From: Chara braunii
Taxonomy: Eukaryota; Streptophyta; Charophyceae; Charales; Characeae
Assembly (NCBI GenBank): GCA_003427395.1
Contig: BFEA01000034.1
Location: 3,836,394 to 3,872,883, forward strand
Direction of reading: 5' to 3'
DNA length: 36,490 bases
A program made the translations under genes and the position numbers. The notes beneath the pieces are model-generated. The model did no database searches and had not been told where the DNA came from. It saw only the letters and a program-made list of their open reading frames with translations. Below are positions 1 through 10,261 of this stretch, one piece after another. Numbering within the stretch: the first letter of the stretch is position 1; the number at the start of each line of letters is the position of its first letter.

Positions 1-33
<33 letters not shown>

Positions 34-100
34 TGTGTGCTCTTAGTCCCATTGCTCTGGCTACCTTAGTTGCGTTCCCCTCGCCCACGCGGTAGACAAT
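1..100. repeat. (CT)n(GT)n tract joined to a conserved ~60-bp segment (copy 1)
   Basis: Bases 1-30 are pure CT, followed by a short GT run to about 39. Bases 41-100 then match 23805-23867, ending in the shared block CGCCCACGCGGTAGACAAT. By eye roughly 48 of 60 positions agree. The second copy also directly follows a (CT)n tract and an alternating GC/GT run, so tract and segment recur as one unit. The family is unknown to me. Confidence 0.7.
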
Positions 101-607
101 ATTTTTTTTCCCTCTTCGAGATTCGATTTCCAGTACTTGGCCCAGCTATCGATGCCGAGCCAGGATACCCCCTGCGCACCAAGTTTTGCCAAACCGCAGG
201 GGTGCCGTTTCGTTTTCCTTTCAATTGGCGCTTCTAGCCATTGTGGTCCGATACAACTAAGCCCACAGGTCATGACGTGTTAATGTGAAACGCCCGCGGC
301 AACGAAATGGGGGGGGCACCGGGGCTGGGCGGTTCCGCTATTCTTAGCGCTAACCTTTCGGCCGCTCTGAACCAGTGCTGGTCCAAGACGACTTCTTTCT
401 GAGTCGACCATGTCCCCTACCTTACCGCTAATCCCGCCATCTCCAACGGGGCATGGTGGAGCTTCTATACCCTCTCATCGACGGTAGCCTGGGACGTACG
501 CAGGTAGGGTAGAATGCAGACAACGACTTCAACGACACTAAGTGAAGATCCATTTCTGACGATTCTCTAAACGACTCCGATCAAAACGCTGGCAAATAAT
601 TAGGGTG
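101..607. other. Unassigned sequence upstream of LINE-A ORF1
   Basis: I recognise no gene here. Short frames on either strand match nothing and lack domain features. The stretch may be the 5' untranslated region of LINE-A, because it ends at the first ORF1 start codon, but no second copy of it is visible in the window. Confidence 0.4.
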
Positions 608-3261
608 ATGTCATCACCTCAGCAGGGGAATAAGGTCATCCGCCTCCCTGCGCCTCCGACCACTTTTTGGACAATAGAAGCAGGGGCGCGACAAACTATT
701 GGCCAATGTTACGATGAGGGGGTAGTGAAACTGGCAACAAATCTAGGAGAGGTGGTAATCGATGAGCGGGGAAAGCGGTTCAAAGTAAACGAATCCTATG
801 ACGCCATCATAAAAAGATGGTTGGAAGAAAGGACCGTCATCGTTATCTTCCAAGACGAAGCCCGAGATTTGACGAATAGTGTGAAAGAAGATCTAAGCAA
901 AGCCTACGAAGATGGGTGGATGGCGAGGTGACTATTCAAGTTGAACCTGGAAATTTGGCGGGGAAGGATTACGTTTGAGAGTCGGAATGTTATGTCTTAT
1001 GTCGCAAAGACGATGGAAGTAATGACATGGTTGGTTCAGAAACGTACATTGACGCTCAATCTAAGGGGGACGGAATACCCGGTGCTAGTCAAGCCATGAA
1101 TGACGAAAGCAAAGTTGAAGGAACTAAGGCAGCAGGAGGTGGAAACCAACTTTTGGATAATTGCGTTGAGAATCCCCCTGGATGCAATGTGCTACCTACC
1201 ATCTGTCGTAGAAGGTCTGATAGGTGGGGTTAAGGCAATGCACTCCCCAGAAGCGAACCACTCGAAGCCGAAGTGGATGAACATTAAATGGATCCGCATA
1301 CACGCTTCAGGGTGGAAGATACATTGGTCATAGAATCCCTGAAAGGGGAGATGTGGACAGTGAAGATTGCCACCCCCTATTCGAACTGGAGTCGAAAGTG
1401 TCGTTGGTACTTCTATACAGAAGATAATTATCCACGTCAAGATGAAAGTGGTCAATTCATGGGCAAATTCAATACTACCTCGTCAACAACCTCAGGGGCA
1501 ACAGTAAGGTGCGGAGAGGAGACCACAACAGGCAGCACCAGGGATAAGCAGGCAAGCCCAACGACCATCCCAACCCCAAGGAGTAGCCCCCCAGTTGGAA
1601 GCCTCGCGTCCTATCTCAAGACCTGTTCCACAAAAGTCTCGAGATCGTCAAGTATCTGGCCGAGTCAACACTCACCATCGGGATCGCCACTGCTCGATCT
1701 ATACTCAGGGGGTCACTCAGGGCATGGCTCAAGGTTGCCACAACTCCGACCTAGCAATGTCTGGCATGCCTCAGAACGAACTCCCTCCGATCATCCCCCC
1801 CCCCCCTCCCCCCCTCGTGGGTAATTCCCTGATGGCACCCTGTTCCCACCCGTCTACGTGGTCAGGACACCCCGCCCCCCAGCCCATCCTTCCAACCGAT
1901 AGGTCTCCCCCATAATTATCACCTCGCTCCAGTTGTTTTGCCCCTGCAAAGGGGCTACAACACAGTCGATTACCCCGCTGCCGACCCTAATCCAATTGTC
2001 CGGTTCATTCCAATTAGAGCTCAAAGCGGGTATGCTAACAGCTGGGGCATCAAAGGAGATGTAACTCTCGTTCAAAATAGGAGGCGTTTGGGGGCCAGCC
2101 TGCTTCTGCCCTTGGGACAGGGTAAGAGATAGAGTGGGGGACTAAGTGAGCGATAATGGGGGGGATAGTACAGAGATAGAGTCAGGGACTAAGTGAGCGA
2201 CAATGGGGGGGATAGTACATACTCATCCAGGAACGACAATGGGGGAGGTACCTGGTCTCAAGCTAGGTCCATGTACAGCCAGGGGGTCCAGCGTTTTACA
2301 AACGCCGGACCCTCAGGAAAAACAATTTTGACGAGTTTTCGGCCAAAAAACTCGGTTTCAATTTCATTCAAAAAATAAAAGATGTTCATTTTGACGAAAT
2401 GGCAGTTCAAGGTAGCTAGTCGAGTAACCCGGGGGTGAGGATCAGTCTACCGGAAGGGGGAGCAATGGGGGGCTTCGAAGCGGAGTCGTCAGCAAGATCG
2501 TCATCGTTGGAATTAAGAGTGGTGATGAGCAGCGGTCTAATTGGGGATGATTCAACCCTACAAGGGGTGGGTTTTTTTAGAGTGGAGAGATCAGAGTCCT
2601 TTACGGGGAGCTCCAGAGGTCCCTTGAGGAGGAAGGAGACTGAGTAAGACATATCCAATAAAAGGGAGTATAGGAGAAGAGAGCAGGACAAACTCCCAAT
2701 TGAACGAAGAATCGTGCCTCTAGTCTGTGCAATGGCAGGGAACACAACATACTTTCTAGGGGTGGTGCAGGCAGATGGCATACCATACCTTCCCTCAGTC
2801 ACCACAGATAGGACACCGCTTCCTGGAAAAATCATCACGAGAACCAAATATCTGTTTCGAGATACATTTCCAATCAGAATCATTCCTAAATTAGTAATGG
2901 CGAGTTGCAGTGTGTCGTTAGATACCAAGCTGACAAAATTTTATTTTCCACTAATTGATGTTAGGATTGACCCCCCACTTTAGATGCTCTGACTCGGGGT
3001 GGAGTCAGCTGGTTCAATCTCGAAGCAGTAATAGAGCAAAATAGTCACGAACTCGAAGTCATAACTCTCTCTCAGGATGTGTCAACACTGTTAGTCCTAC
3101 ACTTGAACGAGATATTGTCGGAGGCAAAAAACTTTTATTTGAGATTCATGAGCGATAAGCTGAAAGAGGGATGGTGTTCTTCATCTCAGTCAGCAAGAGC
3201 AAGAGAGAGCTCAAAGGCTAGCCCGATCCCGCGCTCCCTATCACGGTGTCGGGACCTATAG
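608..3261 (+). pseudogene. LINE-A ORF1 (gag-like nucleic-acid-binding protein), decayed
   Basis: This is the remains of ORF1 of an L1-type plant LINE. ORF1 proteins bind element RNA and act as chaperones during retrotransposition. The ATG at 608 follows an in-frame GTG. The first 107 codons match the N-terminal DUF4283-like domain of LINE-C and LINE-B (CYDEG, FKVNE, WLEERTVIVIF, AYEDGW). A stop at 929-931 and several frameshifts follow. The match continues past about 960 (NVMSYVAK) to a dead zinc knuckle near 1390-1431, where three of the four CCHC ligands are replaced (Ser, Tyr, Tyr). A Gln/Pro-rich linker spans about 1450-1920. A conserved C-terminal domain is spread over frames from about 2640 to 3200 (PLVCAMA, DGIPYLPS, DRTPLPGKI, FPIRIIP, then HELE and LLVLHLNE). 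No endonuclease follows, so the element is cut off near 3300. Confidence 0.8.
2125..2218. repeat. 47-bp tandem duplication inside LINE-A
   Basis: Two adjacent 47-bp units (2125-2171 and 2172-2218) differ at about three positions. Both contain GGGACTAAGTGAGCGA or its one-base variant, followed by a G7 run. They lie in the linker part of ORF1 and add to its disruption. Confidence 0.9.
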
Positions 3262-3525
3262 TTCCCGAATCGAGTCCCAACCCCTGAGAGACGATATATG
3301 GCTAAAGTGTGTATGACAGAGGAATCCGGAATGAGGGAGCAAGAGAGACAAAAAGGATGAAGGGTTAAGGCAGGAATACCGACATCTAGGGCCTAGGAGG
3401 ATGCTCCAGGCCGCCGGAGCCATTGGGCCAGGAATAGACCTACAGAGTGGCGGGCGACAAAGTGTTGCTGAAAATTAGTAAAAGCGGCCCCCTTCTCAAA
3501 GAAGAAAGACCGCTGAGAAAATAAT
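3262..3525. other. Unassigned sequence after LINE-A
   Basis: No coding match was seen. LINE-B has its endonuclease start soon after the equivalent ORF1 end, but no endonuclease motif (TWN, QETK, GDWN) appears here in any frame. Confidence 0.4.
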
Positions 3526-3881
3526 ACCTTGAGGCCAAGAACCGCAGGTATAAGGAGGTTAACGATGTCAACGAAAATGATGTCGTAACACCGGCACATG
3601 GGGGCAGAGTATGTGGCCAAGGAGGCCATCTGAATATGGTATGAGAAGAGCCTAAGGGCCATGGACTAAGCAACGGGATGCAAAGAGAAGACTAGTAGGT
3701 GTCACCTTGAGGCCAAGAACCGCAGGTAGAAGGAGGTCAATGATGTCAAGGAAAATGATGTCGTAACACCGGCACATGGGGGCAGAGTATATGGCCAAGG
3801 AGGCCATCTTAATACGGTATGAGAAGAGCCTAAGGGCCATGGACCAAGCAACGGGATGCAAAGAGAAGACTAGAAGGTGTC
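3526..3881. repeat. 178-bp tandem duplication
   Basis: Unit 1 is 3526-3703 and unit 2 is 3704-3881. Both begin ACCTTGAGGCCAAGAACCGC and end in GGTGTC. They are about 93% identical by eye and the same length, so the duplication is fairly recent compared with the neighbouring repeats. Short minus-strand frames in both units are copies of each other and match no protein I know. Confidence 0.92.
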
Positions 3882-4200
3882 ACTCGAGCAAGTGTCGAGC
3901 CACGAACAACCTGAAAAACCAGTGGCCTTGAGGGTCATGATGAAAAGGGTTAGAAAAAAAGGAAGAGAGGCTTAATTTCGAGAGCTCTAGACCTTGAAAT
4001 TGAGAAGGGGCAATGCAATGGACCACAAGGGTCTTGAATGTGGAAGGCCCAAGTACGCTGAACCTGAAAAAGAATGCCCTAGTGTGATCCGAAGTAAAAC
4101 AGACAGCTCAGGTGAGAAGAAAAAAACCTAGAGAAAAAATGAGAGAGATACGAGAGTATGGGAATGGAAAAAGGACAAGCCGCCACATCATGGCCTACCT
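3882..4200. other. Unassigned A/G-rich sequence
   Basis: The stretch is purine-rich with no gene or clear repeat. The words TGCAATGGACCACAAG near 4012 resemble the recurrent block of the following array, so the array may start here in more diverged form. Confidence 0.35.
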
Positions 4201-6700
4201 GGCCCTTCTCAAATAAGGGCCGAATACTATGAACAAGACTACATCAAGACCAGATGCAGTTGGGACAAAAACGAAAAAAACGGACAAAAACGGACAAAAA
4301 TGGGAAAAAATGGATAAAAACGGACACCTAGAGCAAAAAAAAAATCATGTTTTAGATACATTTTGTGACCAAATTCATCCCAGGATGAAACGGTTACAAA
4401 ATGTCTGCATTTTTCTTGATTTCCAAAAACAAATTTAAGGACAATTAAGGAGGAGGTTGGTCAAGATACAACGGACGACAAAAAATAAAGCAAACACATG
4501 TTTCATGTACATCCGGAACCAATATGGAGTCCGAGTTTTTGGCAAGCATGGGGGTAAAGGAACTATGAAAAGCGTCACCATTGCACTCTGAGATGCAACG
4601 GACTACAACGGAGTGACAAGGCCATGAGAAAAGAGGTCTTGAAGATCGAAGGCACTAGAAAAAGGTACCCCAAGCATAAGGGTCAAATTGCGGTGATGGA
4701 CGACGACAACAAGATCAAGATCACGCGGCCACGAATAATCAGCGCACTTGGATGCGTTAAGAGGAAGAATTGAGACTGTCGGGGACTAGGGAGTCCCAAA
4801 TAAAATTCGAACGACGTGTGGAGTGATGTCGGGGACCTCGTGGGACCAAGGAAAAATAATCACGTTTTGGGACATGTGCCGACGGGACCACCGACGAGAT
4901 AAGTGTTGGGGACTAGTGCGGGACAGATGTCGGGGACTTGAGTTGTCCCACGAAGAACTGACAAGAATGAGGAATAAATATTCGAAGCAAGGTGCGCCCT
5001 TGAAATCAAGATTAAACGTTCGAGAATATTAGCACCACTAGTGTTAGTGCCAATATGAGCAAACGGGAGAGCCAGAGAGGAAAAATGGAGCAAAGAAATG
5101 AGGAGGACGGTGAGGACCGCAATCCGGGATATCTCGGATCAGCCACCCTAAAGAAAATGGGGCCTTGAGAGGCCCCGGGAGATAAATATGCCACCAAGAG
5201 AAAATCGGAGTAGGAAGGGTCATAATTTGGAGCAAACAGTGCCAAAACGGGACTCCCGTGAGTATGGGGGTGCCATAATTGCAGTCTGAGAATTAACGGA
5301 CTGCACCTTGGGCATGAACTAGGTCTGAATCGAGATATCGGGCCTGAAAAAAAACTCAACAACTAGTTGACACTTGACATGTCAAAAAAAAAAAGGAAAA
5401 AAAAAAAAAAAAGCAGGATAAAACGGAGTGAGTGATTTGGCCGTCAGTAGGGACATGCACAATTAGGGACTGACAAGTCCCTACTATTCGAATTTGGAGG
5501 GGGGGGAAAACGAAAAAAATGGAAAAAAAAACACTAACGGAGTGAGTGATTTGACCAGATTCATCCAAGGATGAATTGGTTACAAAATATCTTGATTTTC
5601 TTTAGATTTTACTAAAAAAATCATAGAAAATAAAGACCCCATGCAACCAAGATGCAACGGATTACAAGAGGAAAAAAATATATATATGTTTTATGTGCAC
5701 TCGGAGCCAATATTGAACTCAGATGCACATGTAAATGAGTCGTCTTATTTTGTTTCAATTTGGGGTAAGTTGTGGGGCAATGAGACCAGAAAAATAACCA
5801 CTATTGCAGTTCGAGAAATAACGGACTGCATGGAGGTGCCAAGACCAAGAGAAAATGAGCCTTAGCACACTCAAGACACTAGAAAGAAGTGTCTCAAGCT
5901 TTGAGCGAGTGAAAACGGTAAATGACAACCGTGAGGGAAAGATCTCGCGGCCGGGAATAATTAAGGCACTTGAGACACATGGAAAGAAAAAATTGGGACT
6001 GTTTGGGACTATGGAGTCCCAAAATAAAATGGGACATCAGCGGGAACAATGTCAAGGACCATATGAACCCAAATAAAAATAATTTAAAATTGGGACATAC
6101 ACCGACGAGGCATGCGTCGACGAAACTGCCGGTGAGAAAATAAAACTTATGTGGGATGATTGGCGAGGACTTGAGTGTCCCAAGAGAAGCTGTGAGCCCC
6201 ACATGGTGATGAACACACAAAGCAAGTGGCACCGTAAAGATCAAGATCTTGACGGTGAAAAATATTACCAACCGCACGTGCAAGCATTAAGTGAGGCTAA
6301 GAAATGAGGAGTTTAAAGGCAAACAGGGAGAAGAAATGACGATGGGAGACCTGCCCTGCAATCCGAGATTTCTCGAACTAGCAAGGCATGAAAAAATCGA
6401 GTGCCAAGAGGCTCTACGCAGAAAACAGGCTGTCAAGGAAAATCGGAGCAGTGGTAGTAAAAAATTGAGACTAACGGAGACAAAATAAAACCCCTTTGAG
6501 TGTAGGGGCTTCATTATTGTGATCCGAGAAATAACGGTCATCTGCTGGATCTAAATCTTTCTCTAGATCAAGATCCATGGCTTAGAAAAAAAGTCTACAA
6601 TTGCTTGACACTTGTCACAACAAAAAGAAAAGAAGACAAAAGAAAAAACTTGAAGAAAAAAAAGAGGGAGAATGAGACAAAGTGGGAGAACAGAGTGGAG
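4200..6700. repeat. Diverged tandem array of a ~1.2 kb unit
   Basis: Matching landmarks recur about 1185-1240 bases apart. Examples are TTCATCCCAGGATGAAACGG (4374) and TTCATCCAAGGATGAATTGG (about 5560); GGAACCAATATGGAGTCCGA (about 4515) and GGAGCCAATATTGAACTCAG (about 5703); and GGGACTAGGGAGTCCC (about 4783) and GGGACTATGGAGTCCC (about 6005). A block like ATTGCAGTYYGAGAAATAACGGACTGC occurs about twice per unit (near 4582, 5276, 5803, 6517), with alternating spacings of about 700 and 530. This suggests a higher-order unit of two related subunits. The copies are old, with indels, and no coding capacity is seen. Confidence 0.75.
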
Positions 6701-6711
6701 GAGGATGTGTC

Positions 6712-6777
6712 GGGCAATTGGGACTGACACAGTGGGCAATTGGGACTGACACAGTGGGCAATTGGGACTGATATAGT
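6712..6777. repeat. 22-bp minisatellite, three units
   Basis: The unit GGGCAATTGGGACTGACACA plus GT is repeated at 6712, 6734 and 6756. The third unit has two changes (TATAGT for CACAGT). Confidence 0.93.
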
Positions 6778-7301
6778 GGGGACTGGCAATCGGATTTAGT
6801 GGAGGGCAATCCGGAGTGAAGAGATAAGGCCCTTGGGGCATTATCTCGACAATATCTGAACTAAAAAGACAAAGTTGAAAAAAAAAACGAAAAGAAGTTG
6901 GGTTGTTTTTTTTCTAGTTACGGATTTGAGATCAAATCTCATAGAGGAGGGGATATGGCCGTTTTTTGTGAGACCAACTCAAATGGCGAACTCCAAAATG
7001 AGTTGGCAACCCAAAATGTAAAGAAACAAGAGAGGGAAAAAAACGAAACAGTACATTTGGCGAAAAATAAAGGACAGATGTACCAAAAATTGAAACATTG
7101 AGTCTTGGGGCTCAGATATGAAGCAAGGACGACTTGAGGGTAGCCCGGATTAATCCAGGTCTTGGATCTCAGCAAAATCCAAGACTGAGAATGCACCGAG
7201 GTGAAAGGGAATGCCTCGACCTACTCAAATTGAGGTAAGAACATAAAAAATTAAGAAAAAGACCCACAAGGCATTTTTTCTCTCAAGCAGGGCTGCCCTT
7301 T

Positions 7302-7398
7302 GAATATTTGGACCCAAGGGGCAACATCTGAAAGTGAAAATGAGGCATTCGAATATTCGGACCCAAGGGGCAACATCTGAAAGTGAAAATGAGGCATG
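7302..7398. repeat. 49-bp tandem duplication
   Basis: Units start at 7302 and 7351. They share GGACCCAAGGGGCAACATCT and the following GAAAGTGAAAATGAGGCAT with about two differences. Confidence 0.93.
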
Positions 7399-8017
7399 AG
7401 GAGGCTCTAGAAGCAGGCCGAGCTCGTACTAGCCACTCGGACTGCATATACCTGCCCAAAAGGAGGCCCAAGTGCTCCCGAAGAGGCCTAGTGAAGGGAA
7501 AAAGTCTTCGGGGTACCTCGGTTCACCATGGGGCACATGGAGAGGCCCATGGGTTGGGTGAAGTGTTGTGTCCAGCCTATTTAAGTTGGGGGAGAAGACC
7601 GCCACACTCATATTTGTATGAGACAAGTACATGCTGCCTGTATGAGCTCAAGAGAGCTCTACACTCAATCGGAGTGAGAGGAGGGGAACCGCTATCAGTT
7701 TGGAAGCTTGGAGGAGGTTGTAGGTTAGTGGGAGAGGCTGTTGAGACTAGTGGAGGTTGTGTAAGCCTAGGGAAGTGATTCGCCATAGCCCCCAGGCTGT
7801 GAAGAAGAGAGGAAGGCTAGTAGGGGTCCCCTTAGCCCTCATAGAGGGAAGAATTTCATATTCGTAGTGATAGGAGTTTGACATAGTCAGGGAGAGACTG
7901 AGGAAGGAAGGAGGAAGGAGGCTTGAAGAAGTAGGAAGCCATAGTTGAGTAACAAGTGTACAAGGAGAGAGATAGTTTCACCAAGATTGACATCTTCATC
8001 CCAAAATATGAGAGAAG
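7399..8017. other. Non-coding stretch with a TATA-like word
   Basis: No gene is recognised. A TATTTAAG word at about 7580 lies in CCTATTTAAGTTGGGGGAGA and could be a polymerase II TATA box, for example in a solo LTR. I found no paired LTR, primer-binding site or target-site duplication, so this is only a possibility. Confidence 0.3.
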
Positions 8018-8026
8018 ATGAGTGAC

Positions 8027-8057
<31 letters not shown>

Positions 8058-8859
8058 GCTCTTCTTTTTTTTTTTCCTCATCTTTTTCTTCCCCTCCATC
8101 CCCTTCTTCTTCTTTCTCCCCTTCTTCTTCTCCTAATTATTCTTCATCATTTTTCATCTCCTTCCTCTCTTGTCTCCTCATTTTTTCTTTTCTCCGAGAG
8201 ATGGTTAACGGGGGACCAAATATTCGTCGTTTTCGTCGACAATTTCGGTGCGAAATTCGTCGAAATTTTCAAAAACAAACGATAGGGTCCATAGTGCAAA
8301 CATCAAAAAAAGAAACAAGCCAAAGAAAACGAAAAAAAAAAAAAAAAAAACACTATAAAACCCTAATACAAAAACACTGTTGGAGTTAAATTGAAGCATC
8401 CCACGAATTCAACGAAATCTTTTTCATTATTGATCCAAACCTACGTAGCACCGTGTTCCCATTCCGAGGCGAATGCGAACAAGAGTCCAAAACTCTCCGA
8501 ACGCGAACATGAATATAAAATAATAATACAAGCAACCTTTGTTTTGGAGTCATGTTCAAATTCGTAGCCAATCATGAGTTAAAAAAAAAAAACGAATATA
8601 TATATATATATATATATTACGAAAAAAAATTATGTTCGCCCGAACATGTTCGCGAGTTGTTCACGCGAACGTGAAGGGGCGCAAACACGTTCGCCGTGCT
8701 ACGCAGATCCAAACATGTTAAAACTGAGCATATGACGTACCCTAAAGCACATATATATCACACAGAAATTAAAAAAAAAAAAAAAGTAAAAAATTAACAC
8801 AATAGGACAGTTTCGGTGCAATTCGGTACAAAATTCGTTGAAAATAACACCCCTGGTTA
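8018..8859. repeat. Low-complexity T-rich, A-rich and (AT)n DNA
   Basis: A run of about 27 T starts near 8030 and is followed by pyrimidine-rich sequence to about 8195. An A run lies near 8332-8350 and an (AT)n tract at 8597-8617. CGAAC-type words cluster at 8460-8510 and 8635-8695. The long open frames across this stretch only encode Phe/Ser or Lys runs and are not genes. Confidence 0.75.
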
Positions 8860-9720
8860 ACCACATGTGCAATTTTCTTTCTCCATTGTAAGTCGTTACT
8901 TTGTGTTTTGTGTTTTTTTAGCTTGAGAGTGAGTGTCTCTTCATCTTTTGCTCAAATTTGCAGTTAGGAGTAAATCGTTACTTTTGTCTTTGCTTGTTTT
9001 GTTGTTATAGTCATCATTTACTCATGCATTGTTCATTTTCTCTCTCCAGTGTAATTCGACACTTTGTGTTTTGTGTTTTCTAGCTTGAGTCCTTCATCTT
9101 TTGCTCAAATCTGCACTGAGGAGTAAATCGTCATTTTTGTCATTGTTTGTTTAAAATGTTGTAGTCATCACGTACTCATGCATTGTCAACTTTCTCTCTT
9201 CATTGTCAATCGACACTTTCTGTTTTATGTTTCCTAGTTTGAAACCCACCCTCCTTTCATCTTTTGCTCAAATCTTCACTTGGGAGAGAATCGTCACTTT
9301 TGTCCTTGCTTGTTTTAGTGTTATAGTCATCATCTACTCATGCATTGCCAATTTTCCCTCTTCATTGTAATTCGACACTTTGTGTTTTGTGTTTTCTAGC
9401 TTGTGGGTGAGTTTCACTCACTCTTCCTTCCTCTTTTGCTCAAATATGCATTTGGGAGTAAATCGTCACCCCTTGCTTGTTTTAATGTTGTAGTCATCAT
9501 TTACTCATGCATTGTCCATTTTATATTTTCATTGTTAATCGATACTTTGTATTTTTTGTTTTCTAGCTTTTCATCTTTTGCTCAAATATTCATTTGGGAG
9601 TGAATTGTCATTTTTGTCCTTGCTTGTTTTAATGTTCTAGCCATCATCTACTAATACATTATTCATTTTCCCTCTTCAGTGTAATTTGACACTTTGTATT
9701 TTGTGTTTTCTAGTTTGTGG
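8860..9720. repeat. ~157-bp satellite, about 5.5 units
   Basis: The word TTTTGCTCAAAT recurs at 8946, 9099, 9262, 9434 and 9576, giving spacings of 153, 163, 172 and 142. Each unit also carries CACTTTGTGTTTTGTGTTTT, a GGGAGTAAATCGTCA-like block and CATCATTTACTCATGCATTG. Unit lengths vary through small indels. The array fades into the CT-rich tract after 9720. Confidence 0.92.
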
Positions 9721-9897
9721 CCGGATTTCACATACTCTCCCATTTACTATCTCGCTTTCTTTCTTTCTCTCACTCTTTGTCTCTTTCTCTCTCATTCATA
9801 TCAACAAACGGAACAAAACTCTCTCTCTCTCTCTCTCTGGTAGGGCCCTCCCCTCCCTCTCTCTCCATGTCTCCTTCTTTCTTTCTCTCACTCTTTG

Positions 9898-9968
<71 letters not shown>

Positions 9969-10196
9969 CAACAAATGGAACAAAAGTTTTTTTTTCTCTC
10001 TCTCTCNNNNNNNNNNNNNNNNNNNNNNNNNNNNNNNNNNNNNNNNNNNNNNNNNNNNNNNNNNNNNNNNNNNNNNNNNNNNNNNNNNNNNNNNNNNNNN
10101 NNNNNNNNNNNNNNNNNNNNNNNNNNNNNNNNNNNNNNNNNNNNNNNNNNNNNNNNNNNNNNNNNNNNNNNNNNNNNNNNNNNNNNNNNNNNNNNN

Positions 10197-10258
<62 letters not shown>
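9721..10258. repeat. CT-rich microsatellite with assembly gap
   Basis: CT-rich DNA contains at least two related units (CTTTCTTTCTCTCACTCTTT near 9758 and 9871; CATATCAACAAAYGGAACAA near 9797 and 9964). Pure (CT)n follows. Bases 10007-10196 are N. Pure CT resumes at 10197-10258. The gap size may be arbitrary. Confidence 0.92.
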
Positions 10259-10260
<2 letters not shown>

Positions 10261-10261
10261 A

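Noticed and set aside
7570-7600. Solo LTR or pararetrovirus-like promoter suggested by TATTTAAG
   Set aside because: There is no paired repeat, primer-binding site, polypurine tract or target-site duplication, and no gag-pol of the LTR type in the window.
8018-8389. Phe/Ser-rich frames
   Set aside because: They are produced by the T-rich low-complexity tract.
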